A stretch of 7,301 nucleotides of DNA, taken from contig CAMLKV010000106.1 in the NCBI GenBank assembly GCA_946480635.1, positions 1 to 7,301 on the forward strand, in the 5' to 3' direction. The stretch is from an uncultured Flavobacterium sp. (GTDB lineage: Bacteria > Bacteroidota > Bacteroidia > Flavobacteriales > Flavobacteriaceae). Position 1 is the first letter of the stretch; each line of letters begins with the position of its first letter. Positions 1-7,301 of the stretch are shown here, one piece after another. Both the position numbers and the translations under genes were made by a program. A model generated the notes under the pieces. It saw only the letters and a program-made list of their open reading frames with translations, searched no databases and was not told the DNA's origin.

Positions 1-1927
1 TAATAGCTGCAACACCATTAGTTCTTGGACGAGAGTATGATTCTAAAGAAGTTTTCTTTACTTGACCTTCTTTAGTAACCATGATTACATAATGACTATT
101 AATGTATTCCTGATCTTTTAAGTCTTGTGTACAAATAAATGCTTTTACTTTGTCGTCTTGCTCAATATTAACCAAGTTTTGAATAGCACGTCCTTTTGCT
201 GTTTTACTTCCTTCTGGAATTTCATATACGCGCATCCAGAAACATTTTCCTTTTTGTGTAAAGAATAACATGTACTGGTGGTTTGTTGCCACATACATAT
301 GCTCTAAGAAATCCTGATCACGAGTACCTGCTGATTTTTGCCCTACTCCTCCTCTATTTTGAGTTTTGTATTCAGTTAGAGGTGTACGTTTGATATAACC
401 TGCATGTGAAATTGTAATTACTACTTGTTCGTCAGCAATTAAATCTTCAATGCTAACATCTCCACCAGAATATTCTATAGTTGAACGACGCTCATCTCCA
501 TATTTATCTTTAATCTCATTCAACTCATCTTTAATAACCTGCATTCTCATTTCTTTGCTTGCAAGTAATTCTTTTAAATAGTTGATGGTTTTCATGATTT
601 CATCATACTCTGCACGTAACTTATCTTGTTCAAGACCTGTCAGCTGACGTAAACGCATTTCAACAATGGCACGAGCTTGAATTTCTGATAAATTAAAACG
701 CTCGATTAATTTCGCTCTTGCTTCATCACCATCTTTAGACGCTCTAATTAACGCAATAACTTCGTCAATATTATCTGAAGCTATAATTAAACCTTCTAAA
801 ATATGTGCTCTTTCTTCTGCTTTACGTAAATCAAATTGTGCTCTACGAGTTACAACTTCGTGTCTATGCTCCACGAAATGATGAATCAAATCTTTTAAAT
901 TCAACATTTGAGGACGACCTTTTACCAATGCAATATTATTTACACTGAAAGAAGATTGTAATTGTGTATACTTATATAATGTATTTAATACTACGTTAGG
1001 AACTGCATCACGTTTTAAAATATAAACGATACGCATACCATTTCTATCCGATTCATCACGAATGGTAGAAATTCCTTCAATTTTCTTTTCGTTAACTAAA
1101 TCAGCCGTTTTCTTAATCATTTCGGCTTTGTTAACTTGATATGGAATTTCAGTAACAATGATAGCTTCGCGTCCATCAACTTCTTCGAAACCAACTTTTG
1201 CTCTAATTACAACACGCCCGCGACCTGTTTTGAATGCTTCACGCACTCCATCCATACCGTAAATAACCCCTCCAGTAGGAAAATCTGGCGCCTTGATATA
1301 GGTAGTTAACTCATCTATCTCAATATCATTATTATCAATATAAGCTAAAGTACCATTAACAACTTCAGTTAAGTTATGTGGTGCCATGTTTGTAGCCATA
1401 CCAACAGCAATACCAGAGGCACCGTTTACCAACAAGTTAGGAACTTTTGTAGGCATTACTTTTGGCTCTTCTAAAGTATCGTCAAAGTTCAATTGGAAAT
1501 CAACAGTTTCTTTTTCGATATCAGCTAACATTTCTTCCGAGAACTTTTTCATTCTTGCTTCGGTATAACGCATTGCTGCTGGGCTATCTCCGTCAATTGA
1601 ACCAAAGTTACCTTGACCATCCACCATTAAATAACGTAAACTCCAGTCTTGAGCCATACGAACCATGGCATCGTAAACTTATGAATCACCATGTGGGTGA
1701 TACTTTCCTAATACCTCACCTACAATTCTTGCTGATTTTTTATGTGCTCTGTTAGAATATACCCCTAATTCATGCATTCCAAATAAAACTCTACGATGTA
1801 CTGGCTTTAAACCATCTCTAACATCAGGTAGCGCACGCGACACAATAACCGACATCGAATAATCGATGTAAGCTGATTTCATTTCGTCTTCAATGTTAAT
1901 TGGAATTAACTTTTCTCCGTCAGACAT
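1..1927 (-). pseudogene. gyrA: DNA gyrase subunit A, 3' end beyond window, interrupted by one in-frame TAA at codon 83
   Basis: GyrA is the DNA-cleaving subunit of gyrase (A2B2), which introduces negative supercoils in the cytoplasm. The start ([17 protein letters not shown]) is typical. The breakage-reunion domain follows, with [17 protein letters not shown] and the HPHGDS motif ending at residue 82. Codon 83 is TAA. The same frame then resumes with [13 protein letters not shown], catalytic Tyr121 in MRYTEARM (E. coli Tyr122), the tower and coiled-coil region, and a GyrA-box-like QNRGGVGQ from residue 523 that opens the C-terminal DNA-wrapping domain. I read all 642 codons to the window edge and found no other stop and no frameshift. 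About 200 C-terminal residues should lie outside. The encoded 82-residue peptide would lack the catalytic Tyr. Family identity is certain. Whether the stop is real or a sequence error is open, since gyrA is essential. No Shine-Dalgarno is visible; the leader is A/T-rich. Confidence 0.93.
1679..1681 (-). other. gyrA: In-frame TAA nonsense codon in the gyrA QRDR
   Basis: The minus strand reads GGT GAT TCA TAA GTT TAC, giving G-D-S-stop-V-Y. The position aligns with E. coli Ala84, next to quinolone-resistance residue Ser83; many bacteria have a second Ser here. TCA to TAA is one substitution (plus-strand G to T at 1680). TAA is used as a normal stop by the gene ending at 6664, so reassignment of the codon is not supported. 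The nearest downstream in-frame ATG codons are at 1664-1666 (Met88) and 1655-1657 (Met91). Confidence 0.95.
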
Positions 1928-1967
1928 AAGTATTTATGTTATTAATTTAATTTATTTACAAAACGCG

Positions 1968-1996
1968 CTAATATACGATATTTTGGACTCATTCAA
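1968..1996 (-). promoter_or_regulatory. Candidate gyrA promoter (Bacteroidetes type)
   Basis: On the minus strand, TTG (1996-1994) is followed by an 18-base spacer and TATATTAG (1975-1968). The latter matches the Bacteroidetes -7 consensus TAnnTTTG except at one base. Transcription would start near 1962, giving a leader of about 35 nt to the gyrA ATG. A short inverted repeat, AATAT-ACG-ATATT (1970-1982), overlaps the -7 element. The assignment rests on consensus matching alone in AT-rich DNA, so it is tentative. Confidence 0.35.
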
Positions 1997-2096
1997 TAGG
2001 AATACATTAACATATTTACACGATTTATCAACAAAAAAAAGTTATTCTTTGGTTAATAAATTATATTTAAATTAACGCTGATTTTAAATATTTTTT

Positions 2097-2112
2097 TGTC
2101 ACTTAGCTGTCA
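2097..2112 (+). repeat. Direct repeat TGTCA-N6-TGTCA upstream of clpC
   Basis: Two identical TGTCA pentamers (2097-2101 and 2108-2112) are 11 bp apart start to start, about one helical turn. They lie about 20 bp upstream of the candidate clpC -33 element. The spacing and position suit a site for an activator or dimeric regulator on one face of the helix. No regulator can be named from the sequence, and two 5-mers can occur by chance. Confidence 0.3.
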
Positions 2113-2133
2113 GACCCCAGATAAGGAACGATT

Positions 2134-2165
2134 TTTGCAATTAGCCTTATAAATCATTAAATTTA
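2134..2165 (+). promoter_or_regulatory. Candidate clpC promoter (Bacteroidetes type)
   Basis: TTTG (2134-2137) is followed by a 20-base spacer and TAAATTTA (2158-2165), which differs from the -7 consensus TAnnTTTG only in its last base. The start point would be near 2172, leaving a very short leader of about 14 nt before the ATG at 2186. No Shine-Dalgarno is present, as is common in this phylum. Consensus matching only. Confidence 0.35.
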
Positions 2166-2185
2166 CATTCAAATCCTGTTAAGTT

Positions 2186-4732
2186 ATGGATGATAATTTT
2201 TCACCAAGAGTAAAAGATGTAATTACTTACAGTAAAGAAGAAGCCTTACGTTTAGGCCACGATTTTATTGGAACAGAACATCTTATGCTTGGAATTTTAA
2301 GAGATGGTAATGGAACTGCTATTAATATCCTAAACAATCTTTCTATTGATTTAGATCATTTAAGAAAAAAAGTTGAAATATTAAGTCCTGCTAATCCTAA
2401 TCCTTTAAGTGGAAACGATAAAAAAAATCTACATCTTACACGCCAAGCAGAACGAGCATTAAAAACCACCTTCCTAGAAGCTAAGGTTTTTCAAAGTAGC
2501 ACTATAAGCACAGGGCATTTACTTTTATGCATTTTGCGTAATGAAAATGACCCTACTACGAAATTATTAAACAAGCTGAAAATCGATTATGATACAGCAA
2601 AAGAACAATATTTAACTATGATGCCAAACGAAGAAGATTTTCAAGATAATTTCCCGAAAAACGAATCTCAATACGGCGACGATTCGGGACAAGATGACAG
2701 TTTAAGAGAGGGCACTTTTAACAACCCTGCCAATAAGTCAAACAAAAAATCGAAAACTCCAGTTTTAGATAATTTTGGTCGCGACTTAACCGAAATGGCA
2801 GAAGAAGGAAAACTAGATCCTGTTGTTGGACGTGAAAAAGAAATTGAACGTGTTTCACAAATCTTAAGCAGAAGAAAGAAAAACAATCCATTATTAATTG
2901 GAGAACCCGGTGTTGGTAAATCTGCCATCGCCGAAGGATTAGCATTACGAATCATTCAGAAAAAAGTTTCTAGAATTCTTTACAACAAACGCGTTGTTAC
3001 TTTAGATTTAGCTTCATTAGTTGCTGGAACAAAGTACCGTGGACAGTTTGAAGAACGCATGAAGGCAGTTATGAATGAGCTTGAAAAGAATGACGATATT
3101 ATTCTTTTTATTGATGAAATTCACACTATAGTTGGGGCTGGTGGAGCAACTGGATCATTAGATGCTTCAAATATGTTTAAACCTGCTTTAGCCAGAGGTG
3201 AAATACAATGTATTGGTGCCACAACATTAGATGAATATCGTCAATATATTGAGAAAGATGGAGCATTAGAGCGTCGTTTCCAAAAAGTAATTGTTGACCC
3301 TACTACAATAGAAGAGACTATCACAATTCTTAACAATATTAAAGGAAAATACGAAGATCATCATAATGTAATATATACTCCAGAGGCAGTTGAAGCTTGT
3401 GTTAAATTAACTGAGCGCTATATGTCTGAGCGTTTCTTACCAGACAAGGCCATTGATGCTATGGATGAGGCAGGCTCAAGAGTTCATATCACCAACATCG
3501 ATGTTCCTAAACAAATTCTTGACTTAGAACGTCAATTAGAAGAAGTACGTGAGCTTAAAAACTCTGTAGTAAAAAGACAGAAATATGAAGAAGCTGCTAA
3601 ACTTCGTGATGACGAAAAACGTTTAGAAAAAGAACTAGCTGTTGCTCAAGAACAATGGGAAGAAGATTCTAAAAACAATAGAATTCAAGTAACTGAAGAT
3701 AATGTTGCTGATGTAGTTTCAATGATGACTGGAATACCAGTAAATCGTATTGCACAAACTGAAAGTAATAAATTAGCCAAATTACCAGAACTTATTGAAA
3801 ACAAAGTAATTGGACAAAAAGAAGCAGTGCAAAAAATTGCTCGCGCAATTCAAAGAAATCGTGCTGGTCTAAAAGACCCTAATAAACCAATTGGATCATT
3901 TATTTTCTTAGGTCAAACAGGTGTTGGTAAAACGCAATTAGCAAAAGTATTAGCAAAAGAATTATTCGATTCTGAAGATGCTTTAATAAGAATTGACATG
4001 AGCGAATACATGGAAAAATTTGCAATCTCAAGATTAGTTGGAGCGCCTCCGGGATATGTTGGTTATGAAGAAGGTGGACAATTGACTGAAAAAGTTCGTC
4101 GTAAACCATATTGTGTTGTTCTTTTAGATGAAATCGAAAAAGCACATCCAGATGTTTTCAATATGATGCTTCAAGTATTAGATGATGGATATCTAACTGA
4201 TAGTTTAGGTCGTAAAATTGATTTCAGAAATACTATAATCATTATGACTTCTAACGTTGGTGCACGTCAATTAAAAGATTTTGGTCAAGGAGTTGGTTTT
4301 GGTACAGCTGCTAAAACTTCACAAGCAGATGAACATTCTAAAGGTGTTATAGAAAACGCTTTAAAGAAAACATTTGCTCCAGAATTCTTAAATAGAATTG
4401 ACGATGTAATTGTTTTCAATGCATTAGAAAAAGATGATATTGACTTAATCATCGAAATTGAATTGAAAAAACTTTACGGAAGAGTTAAAGATTTAGGATA
4501 TAACATTAAATTATCTGATGAAGCAAAAGCTTTTATAGCCGAGAAAGGTTTCGACAAACAATTTGGAGCAAGACCACTAAAAAGAGCTATTCAAAAGTAT
4601 GTTGAAGATGCCTTAGCTGAAGAAATCATTACTTCAAAAATTCATGAGGGTGACACCATCGAAATGGATTTAGATAAAGATTTACAAGAGCTCAAAGTCA
4701 AAATCAAAAAAGCACAAAAACCTACTAATTAG
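2186..4732 (+). CDS. clpC: ATP-dependent Clp protease ATP-binding subunit ClpC
   Basis: This is a complete 848-residue class I Clp/Hsp100 unfoldase that threads substrates into ClpP in the cytoplasm. Two Clp N-terminal repeats span about 1-145, followed by a polar linker (about 147-190). D1 has Walker A GEPGVGKS (239-246) and Walker B LFIDE (307-311). A ClpC-type M domain follows, with the UVR-like [10 protein letters not shown] (466-475). D2 has Walker A GQTGVGKT (576-583) and Walker B ending D648-E649. The VGF loop (703-705) is the expected ClpP-docking tripeptide, and a D2 small domain closes the protein. Landmarks sit about 31 residues later than in B. subtilis ClpC as I recall its numbering, so the extra length precedes D1. 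The M domain and single short coiled coil argue for ClpC over ClpB or ClpA. The start gives the usual F-S-P-R-V-K-D-V N-terminus. It is divergent from gyrA and is followed by its own terminator. Confidence 0.97.
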   Translation: MDDNFSPRVKDVITYSKEEALRLGHDFIGTEHLMLGILRDGNGTAINILNNLSIDLDHLRKKVEILSPANPNPLSGNDKKNLHLTRQAERALKTTFLEAKVFQSSTISTGHLLLCILRNENDPTTKLLNKLKIDYDTAKEQYLTMMPNEEDFQDNFPKNESQYGDDSGQDDSLREGTFNNPANKSNKKSKTPVLDNFGRDLTEMAEEGKLDPVVGREKEIERVSQILSRRKKNNPLLIGEPGVGKSAIAEGLALRIIQKKVSRILYNKRVVTLDLASLVAGTKYRGQFEERMKAVMNELEKNDDIILFIDEIHTIVGAGGATGSLDASNMFKPALARGEIQCIGATTLDEYRQYIEKDGALERRFQKVIVDPTTIEETITILNNIKGKYEDHHNVIYTPEAVEACVKLTERYMSERFLPDKAIDAMDEAGSRVHITNIDVPKQILDLERQLEEVRELKNSVVKRQKYEEAAKLRDDEKRLEKELAVAQEQWEEDSKNNRIQVTEDNVADVVSMMTGIPVNRIAQTESNKLAKLPELIENKVIGQKEAVQKIARAIQRNRAGLKDPNKPIGSFIFLGQTGVGKTQLAKVLAKELFDSEDALIRIDMSEYMEKFAISRLVGAPPGYVGYEEGGQLTEKVRRKPYCVVLLDEIEKAHPDVFNMMLQVLDDGYLTDSLGRKIDFRNTIIIMTSNVGARQLKDFGQGVGFGTAAKTSQADEHSKGVIENALKKTFAPEFLNRIDDVIVFNALEKDDIDLIIEIELKKLYGRVKDLGYNIKLSDEAKAFIAEKGFDKQFGARPLKRAIQKYVEDALAEEIITSKIHEGDTIEMDLDKDLQELKVKIKKAQKPTN

Positions 4733-4743
4733 TAGGTTTTTTT
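4716..4743 (+). terminator. Rho-independent terminator overlapping the clpC stop codon
   Basis: A perfect inverted repeat spans 4716-4741: five A, then CCTACTAA/TTAGTAGG, then five T, continuing into a run of seven T. The RNA hairpin has a CCUACU:AGUAGG stem with an AAUU loop, extended by A:U pairs. The clpC TAG (4730-4732) lies within the right arm, and the last residues (Lys-Pro-Thr-Asn) are encoded by the left arm. Because both sides carry A/T tracts, it could work in both directions, but no gene converges on it. Confidence 0.85.
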
Positions 4744-4790
4744 ATTTAAAATAATATACTACCTTAGTTTTAGAAATAAAAAACAAAAAC

Positions 4791-6161
4791 ATGCCACAAA
4801 GTAAAGTAATCATTGGAAGTGAAGAATGGTGCTCTTTCCCTGAATTGCAAATACCTTTTATTAAAGCCAGAGTCGATTCTGGCGCAAAAACTTCGGCTTT
4901 ACATGCCTTAAACATTACACCTTTTTTAAAAAATAACGAAAATTGGGTTCACTTCGAAGTTAATCCTCTTCAAAACAATACAAAAATCACAAAACGTTGT
5001 GAAGCTCGTTTAATAGATAAACGTGTCGTAAAAAGCTCCAGTGGTTTTAGAGAACAACGTTATGTTATCATGACGCAACTTCATATTGGAGAAAAAACAT
5101 TCAACATTGAAGTTACACTAACAAATCGTGATTCGATGGGATTCAGAATGCTTTTAGGTCGAGAAGCAATGATTAGCAGACTTGTAGTGGATCCCGAAGA
5201 AAAATACAAATTAGGACAGCCTTCTTTTGATGAAATAAAAGATTATTATCAATCATCAGAAATAATCAAACAAGGATTAAGAATTGGTGTATTAGCCAGT
5301 AACCCAGAATTGTATAGCAATCGAAGAATCATGGAGGCAGGCGAAATGCGTGGTCATGAAATGCATTTCTTAAATATCAAAGAATGTTACATGAAACTCG
5401 ATGCAACTAATCCTGAAATTCATTATCGTGGCGGAAGAGTTTTAAACGATTTTGATGCCATAATTCCTAGAATTCGTCCAAGCATAACATTTTACGGATG
5501 CGCTTTGACACGTCAATTTGAAGCTTTAAAGGTCTTTACCTTAAATTCAGCTGCTGCCATAACTCAGTCAAGAGACAAATTATTTTCATTACAACTTTTA
5601 TTAAATCATGGAGTTGACATTCCAACAACCGGATTTGCCAACTCACCTTTAGATACCAACGATCTTATTCAAATGGTTGGAGGTTCACCATTAATTGTAA
5701 AATTATTAGAAGGAACTCAAGGAAAAGGTGTTGTACTTGCCGAAACAAAAAAGGCTGCAGAATCTGTAATCAATGCTTTCAAAAGTTTAAATGCCAACAT
5801 CTTAGTACAAGAATTCATAAAAGAAGCCAATGGTAAAGATTTACGATTGTTTGTTGTTGATGGCAAAGTCGTTGCTGCAATGCAACGTGAAGCCGCTCCT
5901 GGTGAATTTAGAGCTAATATTCATATGGGAGGGACTGCTTCTGTTGTGAAAGTAACTGCTGCTGAGAAAAAAATTGCTATCAAAGCTGCTAGAGCTATGG
6001 ACTTAAAAGTAGCTGGTGTAGATATTATTCGTTCTTCAAAAGGACCATTATTACTAGAAGTTAATTCTTCTCCGGGATTAGAAGGAATTGAAGGTGCAAC
6101 GCACAAAGATATTGCTGGCGAAATGATTAAAGCGATTGAGAAAAACTTTAAACTAAAATAG
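4791..6161 (+). CDS. rimK: Retropepsin-like protease domain fused to RimK-family ATP-grasp glutamate ligase
   Basis: This cytoplasmic-looking protein has 456 residues and two domains. Residues 1-150 resemble the RimB/'ATP-dependent zinc protease' (DUF785-type) family, which has an aspartic-protease-like fold: the active-site-like [12 protein letters not shown] carries Asp29-Ser-Gly, and MLLGREAM (from 120) is the conserved second motif. Residues from about 163 (LRIGVL) to the end, about 294 in all, match the roughly 300-residue length of RimK. They include the signature [16 protein letters not shown] (366-381) and the metal-binding [12 protein letters not shown] (from 423). RimK uses ATP to add glutamates to the C-terminus of ribosomal protein S6; the target here is unknown. 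The ATG follows an A-rich leader without Shine-Dalgarno, 58 bp after clpC. The stop TAG overlaps the next gene's GTG by one base. The ligase family is certain; S6 as substrate is not. Confidence 0.9.
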   Translation: MPQSKVIIGSEEWCSFPELQIPFIKARVDSGAKTSALHALNITPFLKNNENWVHFEVNPLQNNTKITKRCEARLIDKRVVKSSSGFREQRYVIMTQLHIGEKTFNIEVTLTNRDSMGFRMLLGREAMISRLVVDPEEKYKLGQPSFDEIKDYYQSSEIIKQGLRIGVLASNPELYSNRRIMEAGEMRGHEMHFLNIKECYMKLDATNPEIHYRGGRVLNDFDAIIPRIRPSITFYGCALTRQFEALKVFTLNSAAAITQSRDKLFSLQLLLNHGVDIPTTGFANSPLDTNDLIQMVGGSPLIVKLLEGTQGKGVVLAETKKAAESVINAFKSLNANILVQEFIKEANGKDLRLFVVDGKVVAAMQREAAPGEFRANIHMGGTASVVKVTAAEKKIAIKAARAMDLKVAGVDIIRSSKGPLLLEVNSSPGLEGIEGATHKDIAGEMIKAIEKNFKLK

Positions 6162-6664
6162 TGAATCCTTATCTTGACATAGTATTTCGAAGTGTTGCTG
6201 TATATCTTTTTATGATAGTCGCGCTTCGATTTTTTGGTAAAAAAGAACTCTCACAGCTTAATACTGCTGATATTATTCTAATTTTATTAATTAGTAATTC
6301 CGTTCAAAACGCAATGGTAGGCAGTGATTCATCATTACTTGGCGGATTAACTGCAGCTTTAGCGTTGTTTTTGATTAATTTGATTTTTAAAAGAGTGATG
6401 ACGCAATCCTATTTTGTTAGAAATTTGATTGCAGATAAACCCGAAATTTTAATACATAACGGAAAAACCTATTATAAAACACTAGCTCGTTTAGGAATTA
6501 CTTCTGAAGAAATGGAGCAAGCCTTAAGGGAACATGGAGTAGAACATCACAATGAAGTAAAACTTGCTATGTTTGAAATTGATGGAAATATAAGTATCAT
6601 CAGCGGTAATGATAATTTAAGACAAACGAAACATAAACACCGAGTTCATAAATCTTTAAGTTAA
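6161..6664 (+). CDS. YetF/DUF421 family membrane protein
   Basis: The 167-residue protein has three predicted membrane helices near the N-terminus (about 7-23, 36-53 and 58-77). A soluble YetF C-terminal-type domain follows, recognisable by LIADKPEILIHNGKTYY and a helix-rich LGITSEEMEQALREHGV segment. LNTADIILILLISNSVQNAM is typical of DUF421. The biochemical role of the family is not established. At 167 residues it is shorter than B. subtilis YetF (about 230), having one soluble domain rather than an extended one. The start is GTG at 6161, sharing its first base with the upstream stop (TAGTG), which suggests translational coupling. The next in-frame ATG (Met18) would cut into the first helix, so GTG is preferred. 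The TAA stop overlaps the following ATG. The tail is basic (KHKHRVHK). Confidence 0.88.
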   Translation: MNPYLDIVFRSVAVYLFMIVALRFFGKKELSQLNTADIILILLISNSVQNAMVGSDSSLLGGLTAALALFLINLIFKRVMTQSYFVRNLIADKPEILIHNGKTYYKTLARLGITSEEMEQALREHGVEHHNEVKLAMFEIDGNISIISGNDNLRQTKHKHRVHKSLS

Positions 6665-7301
6665 TGGAAACTGTATGTAAAAATTGTAACACCGTTTTTG
6701 AAGGAAATTATTGTAATACATGTGGCCAAAAAGCAGACACACATAAATTAGATTTTCATTTTCTTTGGCATGATATTCAACATGGTTTATTTCATTATGA
6801 CAATGGGATACTCTATAGTTTTAAAGAACTATATACAAGACCTGGGCATACCATTAGAGAATATATAGAAGGTAAAAGAGTTAAGCATTTTAAGCCAATT
6901 TCATTATTAATAATATTAGCAACTCTTTATGTATTATTAAATCATTTATTCCATATAACTTCTGCTACAACCCATAATGATACAAATTTGATTAATGATA
7001 AAACTTTAAAAATTATTCATTGGATATCTAATCATTTTTCATGGGTTACTCTTGCTACAATTCCTATTTATACACTAGGGACATCTATTTGTTTCAAAAA
7101 CCAAAATTACAACTTTATTGAATACTTCATTCTCAATGTTTTTAAAGCTTGTCAACGGTTATTTTTAAATATTGCTTTTATACCTATATTATTATTTTTT
7201 TTCGAATCAAAAACAAATAATATTACAACATTAGTAACCTATACAATTAGTCTTCTTCTAGGGTTTTGGACAAATATTCAATTTTTTCAAAACTTGCCTA
7301 A
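6664..7301 (+). CDS. DUF3667 family zinc-ribbon membrane protein, 3' end beyond window
   Basis: The ATG at 6664 shares its A with the upstream TAA (TAATG). The frame is open to the window edge, giving 212 codons. The N-terminus is a zinc ribbon with Cys5-x2-Cys8 and Cys17-x2-Cys20 (METVCKNCNTVFEGNYCNTC), followed by GQKAD. A soluble stretch rich in His and aromatic residues (HFLWHDIQHGLFHYDNG) then leads into LYTRPGHTIREYIEGKR, VKHFKPIS and several hydrophobic helices (about 79-95, 124-142, 163-180 and 186-205). This order of N-terminal ribbon, R-P-G-x-x-I-R-E-Y-I-x-G-K-R and membrane helices is that of DUF3667, a common Bacteroidetes family without known function. The pentultimate context, third in a coupled operon after the RimK fusion and YetF-like genes, hints at a shared membrane-linked role. 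Base composition is more AT-rich than in clpC. Confidence 0.85.
   Translation, partial: METVCKNCNTVFEGNYCNTCGQKADTHKLDFHFLWHDIQHGLFHYDNGILYSFKELYTRPGHTIREYIEGKRVKHFKPISLLIILATLYVLLNHLFHITSATTHNDTNLINDKTLKIIHWISNHFSWVTLATIPIYTLGTSICFKNQNYNFIEYFILNVFKACQRLFLNIAFIPILLFFFESKTNNITTLVTYTISLLLGFWTNIQFFQNLP

Noticed and set aside
1655..1666. Re-initiation at Met88 or Met91 giving a split GyrA
   Set aside because: No leader signal is visible, and the cut would divide the winged-helix region of the breakage-reunion domain and remove the N-terminal arm needed with GyrB; a working split protein is improbable.
1679..1681. Reassignment of TAA to an amino acid as the explanation for the gyrA stop
   Set aside because: TAA ends the YetF-like gene at 6662-6664 exactly where the next gene starts, and clpC and the RimK fusion contain no in-frame TAA.
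1386..1755. Small plus-strand open frames at 1386-1568 and 1462-1755
   Set aside because: They lie antisense within gyrA, whose minus-strand frame encodes clear GyrA sequence; their translations resemble no family.
2025..2033. TTATCAACA resembling a DnaA box (TTATCCACA)
   Set aside because: A single one-mismatch copy in AT-rich DNA, with no cluster of boxes and no dnaA or dnaN nearby; not evidence for an origin.
1893..2075. 60-codon plus-strand open frame across the gyrA start and intergenic region
   Set aside because: AT-rich chance frame overlapping gyrA's first codons and its promoter region; no recognisable protein features.
2052..2076. Inverted repeat GTTAAT-N13-ATTAAC in the gyrA-clpC intergenic region
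   Set aside because: Only 6-bp A/T-rich arms; expected by chance in this composition and not placed next to a convincing promoter element.
2668..2955. Minus-strand frames inside clpC (also 3900-4145) and inside the RimK fusion (5921-6106)
   Set aside because: Antisense shadows of strongly conserved plus-strand coding sequence.
4765..4772. TAGTTTTA as a -7 element for the RimK-fusion operon
   Set aside because: It matches TAnnTTTG at all but the last base, but no TTG/TTTG lies at the expected distance upstream, where the terminator T-run sits instead; too weak to list as a promoter.

Overview
The window is AT-rich DNA from a member of the Bacteroidetes, most likely a Flavobacteriaceae-type organism. 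The grounds are the GyrA and ClpC protein sequences, the lack of Shine-Dalgarno sequences (starts are preceded by A/T-rich leaders), promoter-like sites resembling the Bacteroidetes TTTG-N19-TAnnTTTG pattern, and the presence of DUF3667- and DUF421-type membrane proteins. No rRNA, tRNA, CRISPR array or mobile element was seen.

Layout. (1) Positions 1-1927, minus strand: gyrA (DNA gyrase subunit A), 642 codons, running off the left edge. Its frame is open throughout except for one TAA at codon 83 (1679-1681), inside the quinolone-resistance-determining region, where the family has Ser/Ala. A single C-to-A change from TCA explains it. (2) Positions 1928-2185: a divergent intergenic region with candidate promoters for gyrA and clpC and a TGTCA direct repeat on the clpC side. 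(3) Positions 2186-4732, plus strand: clpC, a complete Clp/Hsp100 unfoldase whose stop codon lies inside a perfect-palindrome terminator. (4) Positions 4791-7301, plus strand: three genes joined by 1-nt stop/start overlaps (TAGTG, then TAATG). They are a fusion of a retropepsin-like protease domain to a RimK-type ATP-grasp glutamate ligase, a short YetF/DUF421 membrane protein, and a DUF3667 zinc-ribbon membrane protein cut by the right edge.

How the genes relate. gyrA and clpC are housekeeping genes that share an upstream region. ClpC should feed unfolded substrates to ClpP. The three-gene unit is the least understood part. Its first protein joins a predicted peptidase to an enzyme that adds glutamate to protein termini, so it may both trim and tag proteins. 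The two coupled membrane proteins suggest that the activity is linked to the envelope, but this is inference. The two observations most worth checking are the nonsense codon in the essential gyrA gene and the coupled protease-ligase/membrane-protein operon.
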